Shown: in pieces, positions 44,643-53,496 of the stretch
Position numbering within the stretch: position 1 is the first letter of the stretch
Layout: every line of letters starts with the position of its first letter
NCBI RefSeq assembly: GCF_006715025.1
Contig: NZ_VFMK01000001.1
Span: 5,394,001 to 5,458,000, forward strand
Direction of reading: 5' to 3'
Source of the DNA: Serratia fonticola
GTDB lineage: Bacteria; Pseudomonadota; Gammaproteobacteria; Enterobacterales; Enterobacteriaceae
Length of the DNA stretch: 64,000 bases
The notes under the pieces: model-generated
Databases searched by the model: none
What the model was told of the DNA's origin: nothing
What the model saw: only the letters and a program-made list of their open reading frames with translations
Translations under genes and position numbers: made by a program

Positions 44643-44672
44643 CGCATGCTTATGGCGTAAAGAGAGCCAATT

Positions 44673-45812
44673 CTATCCCCGATGCCGACGGAATAAGCTG
44701 CGCAGCCCCACGCGGTTGCGTACGGCGCCAACGCCAATGCCTATCAGCGTATAAATCGCCCCCAGCAGCAGCAGCATTGCCACATCTCCACCGACATCAC
44801 GCAACGAGAGGCCCATCTGATTCACGCCAGCGATGGCTTTGGTGGCCCAGGTTGACGGGATCATTGAGGAAATCGCCCTGACCCACTGCGGCATCGCCTG
44901 CAACGGCCAGATGGTGCCGGAAAGGTAAAACACCGGCGTGGTGATAAATGACAGCGTCAGGTAGATCATCTCCACGCTGCGCAAGCATTCGGTGACCAGT
45001 TTGCCCAAGCCGAGTACCGCCAGCAGGAACGGGAAGGTCAGCAACAGGATCTCTGGGATCGCCGCCGTCTGGCGATAGCCCAGTACCCACGGCCACAGCA
45101 CAAACAACACAATCGACAGGAATAGCCAGATCGGCAACAGTGCCGACAACCCCCCCAGATAAACCGGAATTGACGGTTTCCCGCCAGGAGCGCCTTTCAA
45201 CACGATGCTGACACGCACGCAAGCGATCAGTAACGAGTGCTGTAAAAGCATCACCAGCAGGCCAGGGAAGATGATTGCCGCAAAGCTGATGCCGGGGTTA
45301 AAGACATCCAGCGTCTGGCTCTGGATCGGCGTCAGGATCACCTGCGCCTGCCGTTCGCTAAAGCCACTGCGTAATAACAGCGAGGTGTTGTACTGATTGA
45401 GCAGTTGCTGATAAACCGCTACCACGTCCTGTTGGATCTGGCCGTTCGCCAACCGGTTGGTGGCATCCCCGAACACCGGGATCTCAATGCTCTTGCCATT
45501 GAGGATCTTTTTCTCCAGATCCACCGGCATAATGATCACCGCAAACAATTTGCGCCAACCCAGATCGCGTTTAGCATCATCCAGGTTGTCATAGGTCTGA
45601 ATAGCGATCTTCGAGGTCGCATCCAACTGGCGGATCAGTTCGCGACTGGCGGTGCTGTGATCCTGATCGATCACCGCCACCGGCAGATCCCACACGGTGC
45701 GGTTGGCATAAACCATGCTCATGACACACAACGAGAGGATCAGCATCAGCCACATGGGCCGCTCCAGCATGCTCATCAGCACCTTACTGAAGGTTTGCCA
45801 ATAACTTTTCAT
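44673..45812 (-). CDS. ABC-2 type transporter permease
   Basis: A 379-residue permease with an N-terminal membrane helix, a large extracytoplasmic domain (LPVAVIDQDHSTASRELIRQLDAT in part) and five or so C-terminal helices. This layout is typical of the YbhS/YbhR and YhhJ exporters. It overlaps the upstream permease gene by 4 nt. No ATPase gene is in the cluster, so the partner must be encoded elsewhere or be absent. Substrate unknown. Confidence 0.85.
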   Translation of the reverse strand: MKSYWQTFSKVLMSMLERPMWLMLILSLCVMSMVYANRTVWDLPVAVIDQDHSTASRELIRQLDATSKIAIQTYDNLDDAKRDLGWRKLFAVIIMPVDLEKKILNGKSIEIPVFGDATNRLANGQIQQDVVAVYQQLLNQYNTSLLLRSGFSERQAQVILTPIQSQTLDVFNPGISFAAIIFPGLLVMLLQHSLLIACVRVSIVLKGAPGGKPSIPVYLGGLSALLPIWLFLSIVLFVLWPWVLGYRQTAAIPEILLLTFPFLLAVLGLGKLVTECLRSVEMIYLTLSFITTPVFYLSGTIWPLQAMPQWVRAISSMIPSTWATKAIAGVNQMGLSLRDVGGDVAMLLLLGAIYTLIGIGVGAVRNRVGLRSLFRRHRG

Positions 45813-46963
45813 CCTACCGTCTCCTCTTTCGCCAACCGTTTCAGCAGCCGGTTACGCACCAGCACCGCCGTGACCAACGGGTAGACCAGCAGCAACGCGC
45901 AAACGCTGAGGATGGCACTGGCGGGCACCTGCCGCAGGAAGACGTCGAACATGGCGTACAGCGCATGGGTAAGAGGTTCGATATTAGAGATAATCTGCGC
46001 AGGCAACGGCATGGATAGCTCTGGCACCGCCATACCGGAAAAGGTCAGCGCGATACTCACCAACATCCCAATCAGGGTGTAGGCGGTAATGGCACTGCCG
46101 GTAAAGGTATACAACAGCAAGCCGATACTCTGGGCCGCCATCACATAGAAGAAACCAATCATCAGCATGAAGAGCGGATTGCCGCTGACTCGTGCGTCAA
46201 AAATGCCGACCAGCGCACCAATCTCAACCATCAGCAGCGTGGTAAAGCTAAGGGTATAGGGGGCCAGTTTGCCCAGCAGTGCCAGGCTAAAGGGTTTCGC
46301 CTTCAGCAAAGACTTGCTGCGCGCCATCACATAGATCATGCAGGTGACCACAAACAGCTGCAGCATATGAATGGTGGCGGCAAACTGCTGATAGTAGATA
46401 TAACTGCCGCTGGCATTGAACAGGCTGCCATAGTTTAGGGTGACGTCCGCCAACGGCGGCAGTGATTTGCCCATGGCTCCGGCAATGATCGAACGATAGT
46501 TGGCATTCGTCTCGGCCATCAGGCCGCTGAAGTCCTGCGTCGAATATAACCCCGCACCGTAGAACAACGCGTTGTAATACAACACGACGCTCGGCTGGTT
46601 GCCCGCCAGGGCATCGGACTCGAAATCGGTCGGGATCGACAGTAAGGCATAGTCCTGCGCACTGCGCAGACGGCGCAATGACTCTTCCAGCCCACCGTCA
46701 TAAGCCTGAACATGGGCATGTGACCCCGCATCCAGCTTGCGGATCAGGTTTTTTGACAGCGAGCTGTGATCGTTATCTACCACCGATACCGGCAGGTCGA
46801 GCAAGGTTCCTTCCGAGAAATTGCTGCTGATCAGACCGAACAGCATCAACGGGAAAATCCAGCCCAACCAGTGCACCACAGGCTGACGGAAAGCAATGCG
46901 ACATTCGTTGCTGAACGCGTGGCTGAAACAGCGCCAGCCTGCCCTTACTCTTTCCATAGCCAT
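45809..46963 (-). CDS. ABC-2 type transporter permease
   Basis: A 384-residue paralogue-like second permease with the same topology (LPVSVVDNDHSSLSKNLIRKLDA is parallel to the block in its neighbour). The two probably form a heterodimer. It overlaps the HlyD-type gene by 19 bp. The start could also be the second ATG at 46957. Confidence 0.85.
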   Translation of the reverse strand: MAMERVRAGWRCFSHAFSNECRIAFRQPVVHWLGWIFPLMLFGLISSNFSEGTLLDLPVSVVDNDHSSLSKNLIRKLDAGSHAHVQAYDGGLEESLRRLRSAQDYALLSIPTDFESDALAGNQPSVVLYYNALFYGAGLYSTQDFSGLMAETNANYRSIIAGAMGKSLPPLADVTLNYGSLFNASGSYIYYQQFAATIHMLQLFVVTCMIYVMARSKSLLKAKPFSLALLGKLAPYTLSFTTLLMVEIGALVGIFDARVSGNPLFMLMIGFFYVMAAQSIGLLLYTFTGSAITAYTLIGMLVSIALTFSGMAVPELSMPLPAQIISNIEPLTHALYAMFDVFLRQVPASAILSVCALLLVYPLVTAVLVRNRLLKRLAKEETVG

Positions 46964-47916
46964 AAGGTACTCATCCCTGGGCGCAGCCCCTCTACCGGCT
47001 GCGACGGATACAGACGAACTTCAAAGGTTTTCAGATCAAAGTCACCGGTGGCTCGCGTGGCACGTTTGGTGGCGTAGTCTCCTAGCGGGGCGATATAGCG
47101 CACTTCGGCTTCGATCATTTTGTCTTTCAACGCCGGTACACGCAGCGTCACTTTATCGCCCTTACGCACATTAGCCAGAATATCTTCGCGCAGGTTAAAC
47201 ACGAAATAGGCATCCGGTACACGAATCAATGTTATCAACGGGCTGGAGGCATTAAGCAGTTCCCCCACTTCTGCCGGGATCGGCCCCACTTCACCATCTA
47301 CCGGCGCTAGAACCTGCAGATCGTCGGTCTGGGCCTGAATCTCCAACAGGTCCTGCTCTGCGGCCCGCAGTGCCGCGGCGTATTTTTGCCGCAGTTCTAT
47401 GCGATCGCCGTTGATACCTTCGTCCAGATTGGCTTTGGCGGCTTGGACCTGTTGATAAGCGGTGTCGCGCGAACGGCGTGAACTGTCCAATTCAGATTTT
47501 GAGACGTAGCCTTTGCTGGCCACGCTCAGATTACGATCGTAATCATGTTGCGCATTCTGGTATTCCGCTTCGGCCTGCGCCAGATTGGCACGCAGGTTGC
47601 GGATACTCTCTTCACGGGTACCATGCAGCGATTCATCCAACTGCGCCTTGGCCTCATCACGCGTGGCCTGCGCTGAACGCAGTTGTGCCATCAATTCCGG
47701 GCTCTCCAGCCGGATCACCAGTTGCCCGCGCTTCACGTCATCCCCGCGCTCCACCAGCCGTTCAATTACCCGGCCTTTCGCTTTGGAGGCAACGATCACT
47801 TCAGGGGCGTCCACCTCCCCCTGCAAGACCAAATCCTGATTATGCGCGCGGAACAACACTGCCATCGCAATGGCGATAACCATCAGCAGCAGTGTAAACA
47901 GCGTCTTTTTCTTCAT
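46945..47916 (-). CDS. HlyD-family periplasmic adaptor (membrane fusion protein)
   Basis: A 323-residue protein with one N-terminal membrane anchor (LFTLLLMVIAIAMAVLF), a lipoyl half (VIVASKAKGRVIERLVERGDDVKRGQ in part), a long coiled-coil hairpin around residues 75-205 and the second lipoyl half (LQVLAPVDGEVGPI). It should connect the two permeases to an outer-membrane channel, for drug or metabolite export. It is first in the three-gene operon. Confidence 0.88.
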   Translation of the reverse strand: MKKKTLFTLLLMVIAIAMAVLFRAHNQDLVLQGEVDAPEVIVASKAKGRVIERLVERGDDVKRGQLVIRLESPELMAQLRSAQATRDEAKAQLDESLHGTREESIRNLRANLAQAEAEYQNAQHDYDRNLSVASKGYVSKSELDSSRRSRDTAYQQVQAAKANLDEGINGDRIELRQKYAAALRAAEQDLLEIQAQTDDLQVLAPVDGEVGPIPAEVGELLNASSPLITLIRVPDAYFVFNLREDILANVRKGDKVTLRVPALKDKMIEAEVRYIAPLGDYATKRATRATGDFDLKTFEVRLYPSQPVEGLRPGMSTLWLWKE

Positions 47917-48050
47917 TACGTCAGCCCCTTGAACATCAGAGTTCGGACGAATAGCGTCACGTCCCTATCTGATCCTTCTCCCAGTAAAAAACCACGAATA
48001 TTTTAAGGATATTGCAAGCACTTATATCCTCTTTTATAACCGCAAATTGC

Positions 48051-48078
48051 ATTATGCTTTTAACACTAAAAGCATAAT
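48051..48078. promoter_or_regulatory. Perfect 12-bp palindrome, candidate operator
   Basis: ATTATGCTTTTA and TAAAAGCATAAT are perfect inverted repeats with a 4-bp spacer. A third half copy, TGCTTTTAAC, occurs at 48079-48088, 24 bp after its copy at 48055. It sits in the divergent gap, 135 bp from the HlyD gene and 72 bp before yhbW. The shape suggests a binding site for an unknown dimeric regulator; no T-run suggests a terminator. Confidence 0.6.
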
Positions 48079-48149
48079 TGCTTTTAACGTTGCAGACACC
48101 TGCAATCGCCCTTTAAGCGATCAACACATTAAGCACAATGGACGATGAT

Positions 48150-49163
48150 ATGACTAAACACACACCGGTGCCTGTCTCGGTACTGGATTTATCCCCGATC
48201 CCTCAAGGGGCCAAAGCCCGCGATGCGTTCCATTGCTCGCTGGATCTGGCTCAGCATGCTGAAAAATGGGGCTATCAACGCTACTGGCTGGCAGAACACC
48301 ACAATATGACCGGCATTGGCAGTGCAGCCACGTCGGTGCTCCTCGGGTATCTGGCGGCAGGAACGCAGAGTATTCGTCTGGGTTCCGGTGGCGTGATGCT
48401 GCCCAACCATGCGCCGTTGGTGATTGCCGAACAGTTCGGCACGCTGGAATCACTCTATCCTGGGCGTATCGATCTGGGTCTTGGTCGTGCGCCAGGTACA
48501 GACCAACGCACGATGATGGCACTGCGCCGTCATCTCTCCGGCGAGGTGGACAACTTCCCACGTGACGTGCAAGAACTCCAGCACTATTTTGGCGAGGTGC
48601 AGCCGGGGCAAGCCGTGCAGGCAGTGCCGGGCCAAGGGTTGCATGTGCCAATCTGGCTGTTGGGGTCCAGCCTTTACAGCGCTCAGTTGGCGGCACAGCT
48701 CGGTCTGCCGTTTGCCTTCGCTTCGCACTTTGCGCCAGATATGCTGTTCCAGGCATTGAACCTGTACCGTGAAAACTTCACGCCTTCAGAGCAATGTCAG
48801 AAGCCGCATGCCATGGTGTGCGTGAACGTGATTGCCGCTGAGAGCGACAGCGATGCACGCTTCCTGTTCACTTCTATGCAGCAACAGTTCATCAATCTGC
48901 GCCGTGGTTCTCCAGGCCCGCTGCCGCCGCCGGTAGACAATATCCACGCGCTGTGGACCGCTGGCGAGCAATATGGCGTTGAGCAAGCGTTGCGGATGTC
49001 GATTGTCGGCAGCGAAAGTAGCGTTCGTCATGGCCTGCAAAGCCTGCTGCGTGAAACCGACGCCGATGAAATCATGGTTAACGGCCAGATTTTCGATCAT
49101 CAGGCGCGTTTACGGTCGTTTGAGATTGTTGCCGGGGTGAAAGGCGATTTAGTGAAGGGATAG
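48150..49163 (+). CDS. yhbW: Luciferase-like flavin-dependent monooxygenase YhbW
   Basis: A 337-residue bacterial-luciferase-superfamily protein. It follows E. coli YhbW closely, as in YWLAEHHNMTGIGSAATSVL and GRIDLGLGRAPGTDQRTMMAL (part). Substrate and partner reductase are not established. The start at 48150 (MTKHTPVPVSVLDL) fits the family and has GGA seven bases upstream; the ATG at 48138 is an alternative. In E. coli it is next to yhbV. Confidence 0.92.
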   Translation: MTKHTPVPVSVLDLSPIPQGAKARDAFHCSLDLAQHAEKWGYQRYWLAEHHNMTGIGSAATSVLLGYLAAGTQSIRLGSGGVMLPNHAPLVIAEQFGTLESLYPGRIDLGLGRAPGTDQRTMMALRRHLSGEVDNFPRDVQELQHYFGEVQPGQAVQAVPGQGLHVPIWLLGSSLYSAQLAAQLGLPFAFASHFAPDMLFQALNLYRENFTPSEQCQKPHAMVCVNVIAAESDSDARFLFTSMQQQFINLRRGSPGPLPPPVDNIHALWTAGEQYGVEQALRMSIVGSESSVRHGLQSLLRETDADEIMVNGQIFDHQARLRSFEIVAGVKGDLVKG

Positions 49164-49182
49164 GGGTTACGAATCGGTGCCC

Positions 49183-49778
49183 CCCCTCACCCTAACCCTC
49201 TCCCACAGGGAGAGGGAACCGATCGAGTGGGTTTGAAAATCCGGCGTCAACGCTTACTAGACCATTGCAGAATGGCCGAGTGAGTTTGCTGAGATTGTCG
49301 CTTTACTGCCAGACGAGCAGGGACCATCAGCTCCCTCTCCCACAGGGAGAGGGGACAGATCGAGAGGGTTTGAAAATCCGGCGTCAACGCTTACTAGACC
49401 ATTACAAAGTGGCCGAGTGAGTTTGCTGAGATTGTCGCTTTACTGCCAGACGAGCAGGGACGTTCAGCTCCCTCTCTCACAGGGAGAGGGAACCGATCGA
49501 GTGGGTTTGAAAATCCGGTGTCAACGCTTACTAGACCATTACAAAGTGGCCGAGTGAGTTTGCTGAGATTGTCGCTTTACTGTCAGACGAGCAGGGACGT
49601 TCAGCTCCCTCTCCCACAGGGAGAGGGAACCGATCGAGTGGGTTTGAAAATCCGGCGTCAACGCTTACTAGACCATTACAAAGTGGCCGAGTGAGTTTGC
49701 TGAGATGAGCTATTTACTTGCAAAAGAGCTGGGGCTATCAGCTCCCTCTCCCCGAGGGAGAGGGTTGGGGTGAGGGGG
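49183..49778. repeat. 137-bp tandem repeat, about four units, bounded by inverted ends
   Basis: The marker GTTTGAAAAT recurs at 49231, 49368, 49505 and 49642, an exact 137-bp period with few substitutions. Each unit includes a CCCTCTCCC/GGGAGAGGG hairpin. The block begins CCCCTCACCCTAACCCTCTC and ends GAGAGGGTTGGGGTGAGGGG, so the ends are inverted copies. No ORF is evident. It touches the yedF stop codon. Copy number may vary between strains. Confidence 0.9.
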
Positions 49779-49779
49779 C

Positions 49780-50019
49780 TCAACGTTGGATCAGGTAGCG
49801 GATTGTCGGCCCATCTTGCTGAATATCCAACACTTTGTAGCCATGGTTACGGGCATCCAACGGGATATTGTTGATCGACTGCGGGCAATCGCTGATCACT
49901 TCCAGTATTTCTCCCGGTTTAAGCTGCGGCATCGCTTCCAGGGTGGCGACTGCCGGGTAAGGGCAAGGTTCCCCTACCATATCCAGCCGGTAATCAGGCA
50001 CTATCTCGGCTTGCTTCAT
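49780..50019 (-). CDS. yedF: TusA-family sulfurtransferase-like protein YedF
   Basis: A 79-residue TusA/SirA-like protein with the conserved Cys19 in GEPCPYPA. In E. coli it is paired with yedE, as here, with a 4-nt overlap (ATGA). A role in selenium or sulfur trafficking is suggested by that pairing, not shown. Confidence 0.93.
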   Translation of the reverse strand: MKQAEIVPDYRLDMVGEPCPYPAVATLEAMPQLKPGEILEVISDCPQSINNIPLDARNHGYKVLDIQQDGPTIRYLIQR

Positions 50020-51230
50020 GCTTCACTCCTTAAATTGATCACCTGGGCATCCGGTTTGGCACGGAAAAAGCGTTTCTCCCACCACAGCATGGCGGCGAAG
50101 GCTATCGCTAACAGTAGATAGGTCACCAGCAGGCCGCCGATTGGTCCGAAGGTATCCAGCAGGTTAATCTTGTCGTAGTTGGTCGCCAGCGCGGGGGCCA
50201 GATCGTCCCAGTAATATGCCAGCAGGGTCGCACCGATGATGTTGCCCAAACCCACCCACCAGTAATGCACCTGCCCTTCTACCGCACGGTACATCCAGCC
50301 GGTCTCACAGCCACCGGCCAGTACAATACCAAAGCCAAACAGCAAACCACCCAGCACGGCGTTGGGGCCAGCCCACATGATTTTCGGCGACACGCCCAGT
50401 TGCACATAGCTGAAGATGCCGATAGCGCTCACGGCCATGCCAAGAATAATCGCCTTGGCCATATGGGTGCGGCCAGTGATCCATAAATCACGAAACGCCG
50501 AGGTAAAGCAGATCTGAGCCCGCTCAATCAGCAGGCCAAAACCGATACCAAACAGCATGGCGATACCGAGTTTGGGGGCCGCAAACAGCGTCCACAGTGA
50601 CCAGGCAATCGCGAGGCAAAAAATCACCATTCCCAAGCGAAAACGACGGCGTGCCTGTTCAGGTTTTTGCGTTAACGGGGAAGCCGCTTTCACTTTTTGC
50701 AGCTTTACCGGAATACGGAACATCGGCAACAGCGTGAATTTCGCACCGAAATAAGAACCCACCGCCGTGGCCAACGCAAAGAACCAGGCATGCAGTGAGA
50801 ACTGCGGAATACCGGTGAAGAAAGCCGCCAGATTGCATCCCATCGCCAAGCGCGCGCCAAAACCGGCAATAATGCCGCCCAGTAACGCCTGCATAATACG
50901 AATGCGATGCTGTGGCATACGCAATTTGACGTTGTTAGCCCACAGCGCGGCGGCAATACAGCCAGCTAACATACCGATAATCATCCGGCCATCAATACGC
51001 TCCAGCGGTGTTCCCTGCAGGCCAATCACCTTGAAATAGCCCCATTGCTCGGGATGGAAGCCAAACCATTGCAACACGTGCCCACCCCAGCGAGTGAACT
51101 CACCGGTCACCGCCCAGAAGGTACCGGTCATGCCAAAATAGTAAGTGGAGAGGATCCCGGCCGCGATCACCGCCGGGAGCGGTGCCCAGAAACGCACCAG
51201 GTATTGAGATTTGAATTGCTGCCAGCTCAT
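50016..51230 (-). CDS. yedE: Inner-membrane YeeE/YedE family transporter
   Basis: A 404-residue multi-spanning protein of the YeeE/YedE family, known for thiosulfate or selenium-related transport. Conserved Cys-containing segments include GARLAMGCNLAAFFTG, ERAQICFTSAFRD and LAGGCETGWMYRA. The start MSWQQFKSQYLV at 51230 agrees with the family; the frame extends seven codons further up. It is translationally coupled to yedF. Confidence 0.93.
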   Translation of the reverse strand: MSWQQFKSQYLVRFWAPLPAVIAAGILSTYYFGMTGTFWAVTGEFTRWGGHVLQWFGFHPEQWGYFKVIGLQGTPLERIDGRMIIGMLAGCIAAALWANNVKLRMPQHRIRIMQALLGGIIAGFGARLAMGCNLAAFFTGIPQFSLHAWFFALATAVGSYFGAKFTLLPMFRIPVKLQKVKAASPLTQKPEQARRRFRLGMVIFCLAIAWSLWTLFAAPKLGIAMLFGIGFGLLIERAQICFTSAFRDLWITGRTHMAKAIILGMAVSAIGIFSYVQLGVSPKIMWAGPNAVLGGLLFGFGIVLAGGCETGWMYRAVEGQVHYWWVGLGNIIGATLLAYYWDDLAPALATNYDKINLLDTFGPIGGLLVTYLLLAIAFAAMLWWEKRFFRAKPDAQVINLRSEA

Positions 51231-51310
51231 GGCATCTCCCGTGCATGACATCCGTAAAATAAACCCTGCGAATGATACGTTATTTATCTCCGTTTAGCCG
51301 CGAGTCAGGC

Positions 51311-51338
51311 ATAAAAAAACCAGCCCTGAGGCTGGTTT
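51311..51338 (-). terminator. Rho-independent terminator of deaD
   Basis: On the minus strand AAACCAGCC and GGCTGGTTT pair around a TCAG loop, followed by a run of T (TTTTTTTAT). It lies 35 bp after the deaD stop. Confidence 0.85.
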
Positions 51339-51372
51339 CTGATGGATTAACCGTAAACGGTCAGATCAACAA

Positions 51373-53310
51373 TTATGCATCACCGAAACGGCGACGTGGC
51401 GCAGCGGGTGCTGCATCGTCACGGCGAGGTGCTGGCTTGCCATCGCGGTTGAAGTTGCCACCACGACGTTCACCACCGGCGTTACCGCCTTCACGACGCT
51501 CACCGAAAGAACGGCGCGGAGCACCGGCACCTTCACGACGTTCGCCATTGAATGGACGACCACCACCGCGGCGCTCACCGGCACCGCCTTCACGACGCTC
51601 ACGGCGTTCATGTGGCTGTGCATCACCCAGCAGTTGCATATTCATCGGCTTGTTCAGAATACGGGTACGCGTGAAGTGATTCAGGATCTCGCCCGGCATG
51701 CCTTTTGGCAGTTCGATAGTAGAGTGAGAAGCAAACAGCTTGATGTTACCGATGTAACGGCTGCTGATGTCACCTTCGTTAGCGATCGCGCCAACGATAT
51801 GACGCACTTCCACACCGTCATCACGGCCCACTTCGATGCGGTACAGCTGCATTTCACCCACGTCACGACGCTCACGACGTGGACGATCACCACCGTCACG
51901 GCTGTCTGAACGTGCATCACGACGACGGTCACCACCACGGTCGTCACGATCGTTGAACTCACGACGTTGACGCGGTTTGAAGACCGGATCCGGTGGCAGG
52001 ATCAGAGGACGTTCGCCCTGAGCCATTTTCAGCAATGCGGCAGCCAGCGTTTCCATATCCAGCTCTTCAGCCGGTTGCAGTTTCGCCAGCAGTGCGCGGT
52101 ACATATCCAGATCGCTGCTTTCCAATTGCTGCTGCACTTTGGCAGCAAACTTGGCCAGACGGCGCTGCCCCAGCAGTTCTGCATTTGGCAGCTCGACTTC
52201 TGGGATGGTCAGCTTCATGGTGCGTTCAATGTTACGCAGCAGGCGGCGTTCGCGGTTTTCGACGAACAGCAGCGCGCGGCCTGCACGGCCAGCACGACCG
52301 GTACGGCCGATACGGTGAACGTAAGACTCTGAATCCATAGGGATGTCATAGTTGACTACCAGGCTGATACGCTCAACGTCCAAACCACGGGCAGCAACGT
52401 CGGTAGCAATCAGAATATCCAGACGGCCATCTTTCAGACGCTCCAGAGTCTGCTCACGCAGGGCCTGGTTCATGTCACCGTTCAGCGCGGCGCTGTTGTA
52501 ACCGCTGCGCTCCAGCGCTTCAGCCACTTCCAGGGTTGCGTTCTTGGTACGCACAAAGATGATTGCAGCGTCGAAATCTTCTGACTCCAGGAAACGCACC
52601 AGCGCTTCGTTTTTACGCATGCCGTGCACAGTCCAGTAGCTCTGGCTGATGTCCGGACGAGTAGTAATGCTGGACTGAATGCGCACTTCCTGCGGCTCTT
52701 TCATAAAGCGGCGGGTAATACGGCGGATCGCTTCCGGCATGGTAGCAGAGAACAGCGCGGTCTGATGTTCAGCCGGGATCTCCGCCATGATGGTTTCTAC
52801 GTCTTCAATAAAGCCCATACGCAGCATTTCGTCGGCTTCGTCCAGCACCAGGCCTTTCAGGCTGGAGAGGTTCAGGGTGCCACGCTTCAGGTGATCCAGC
52901 AGGCGGCCTGGTGTTCCGACCACGATTTGCGGGCCCTGACGCAGAGCGCGCAGCTGCACGTCATAGCGCTGGCCGCCGTACAGAGCGACCACGTTCACAC
53001 CATGCATGTGCTTGGAGAAATCGGTCATTGCTTCAGCAACCTGAACCGCCAGTTCGCGGGTCGGTGCCAGCACCAGGATTTGTGGTGCTTTCAGGGCTGC
53101 ATCCAGGTTGTGCAGCAGGGGCAGCGAGAACGCCGCCGTTTTACCACTACCGGTCTGTGCCATGCCCAGCACGTCGCGGCCGTTCAACAGGTGAGGAATA
53201 CACTCAGCCTGGATCGGTGATGGTTTTTCATAGCCCAGATCGGTCAGGGCAGAAATGATTGGAGCAGACAGCCCCAGGTCAGCAAAAGAGGTTTCAAACT
53301 CAGTAGTCAT
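51373..53310 (-). CDS. deaD: DEAD-box ATP-dependent RNA helicase DeaD (CsdA)
   Basis: A 645-residue RNA helicase for ribosome assembly and mRNA decay in the cold. Motifs: Q region, Walker A AQTGSGKT (51-58), DEAD (157-160), SAT and HRIGRTGRAGR. A DbpA-type RNA-binding domain follows, then an Arg/Gly-rich tail with repeated GERR segments that is longer than in E. coli (629 residues). The ATG at 53310 lies inside the small gene yrbN, so translation may be coupled. Confidence 0.96.
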   Translation of the reverse strand: MTTEFETSFADLGLSAPIISALTDLGYEKPSPIQAECIPHLLNGRDVLGMAQTGSGKTAAFSLPLLHNLDAALKAPQILVLAPTRELAVQVAEAMTDFSKHMHGVNVVALYGGQRYDVQLRALRQGPQIVVGTPGRLLDHLKRGTLNLSSLKGLVLDEADEMLRMGFIEDVETIMAEIPAEHQTALFSATMPEAIRRITRRFMKEPQEVRIQSSITTRPDISQSYWTVHGMRKNEALVRFLESEDFDAAIIFVRTKNATLEVAEALERSGYNSAALNGDMNQALREQTLERLKDGRLDILIATDVAARGLDVERISLVVNYDIPMDSESYVHRIGRTGRAGRAGRALLFVENRERRLLRNIERTMKLTIPEVELPNAELLGQRRLAKFAAKVQQQLESSDLDMYRALLAKLQPAEELDMETLAAALLKMAQGERPLILPPDPVFKPRQRREFNDRDDRGGDRRRDARSDSRDGGDRPRRERRDVGEMQLYRIEVGRDDGVEVRHIVGAIANEGDISSRYIGNIKLFASHSTIELPKGMPGEILNHFTRTRILNKPMNMQLLGDAQPHERRERREGGAGERRGGGRPFNGERREGAGAPRRSFGERREGGNAGGERRGGNFNRDGKPAPRRDDAAPAAPRRRFGDA

Positions 53311-53380
53311 GTACACGTGCCTCATTAATAATGGCAGCCAGTCTACATAACTCGTCGAGAAAATTTTCAGTCATTTTCAT
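53300..53380 (-). CDS. yrbN: Small protein YrbN
   Basis: A 26-codon ORF, too short for most gene callers. MKMTENFLDELCRLAAIINE begins the product, matching E. coli YrbN as recalled, and its location between nlpI and deaD is the same. It overlaps the deaD start by 11 bp (the deaD ATG lies within its last codons), so it may set deaD translation. Function unknown. Confidence 0.85.
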   Translation of the reverse strand: MKMTENFLDELCRLAAIINEARVHDY

Positions 53381-53496
53381 TGAAAAGTGTGAACCGGCTC
53401 AAATTAGATTATAAAACAGACAAAAAAGCCCTCGCCCGCTAAGGCGATTACTTTGGTCAAAAACCAATGTAACTCAAGCTAATAAGTGTCCGTCAG

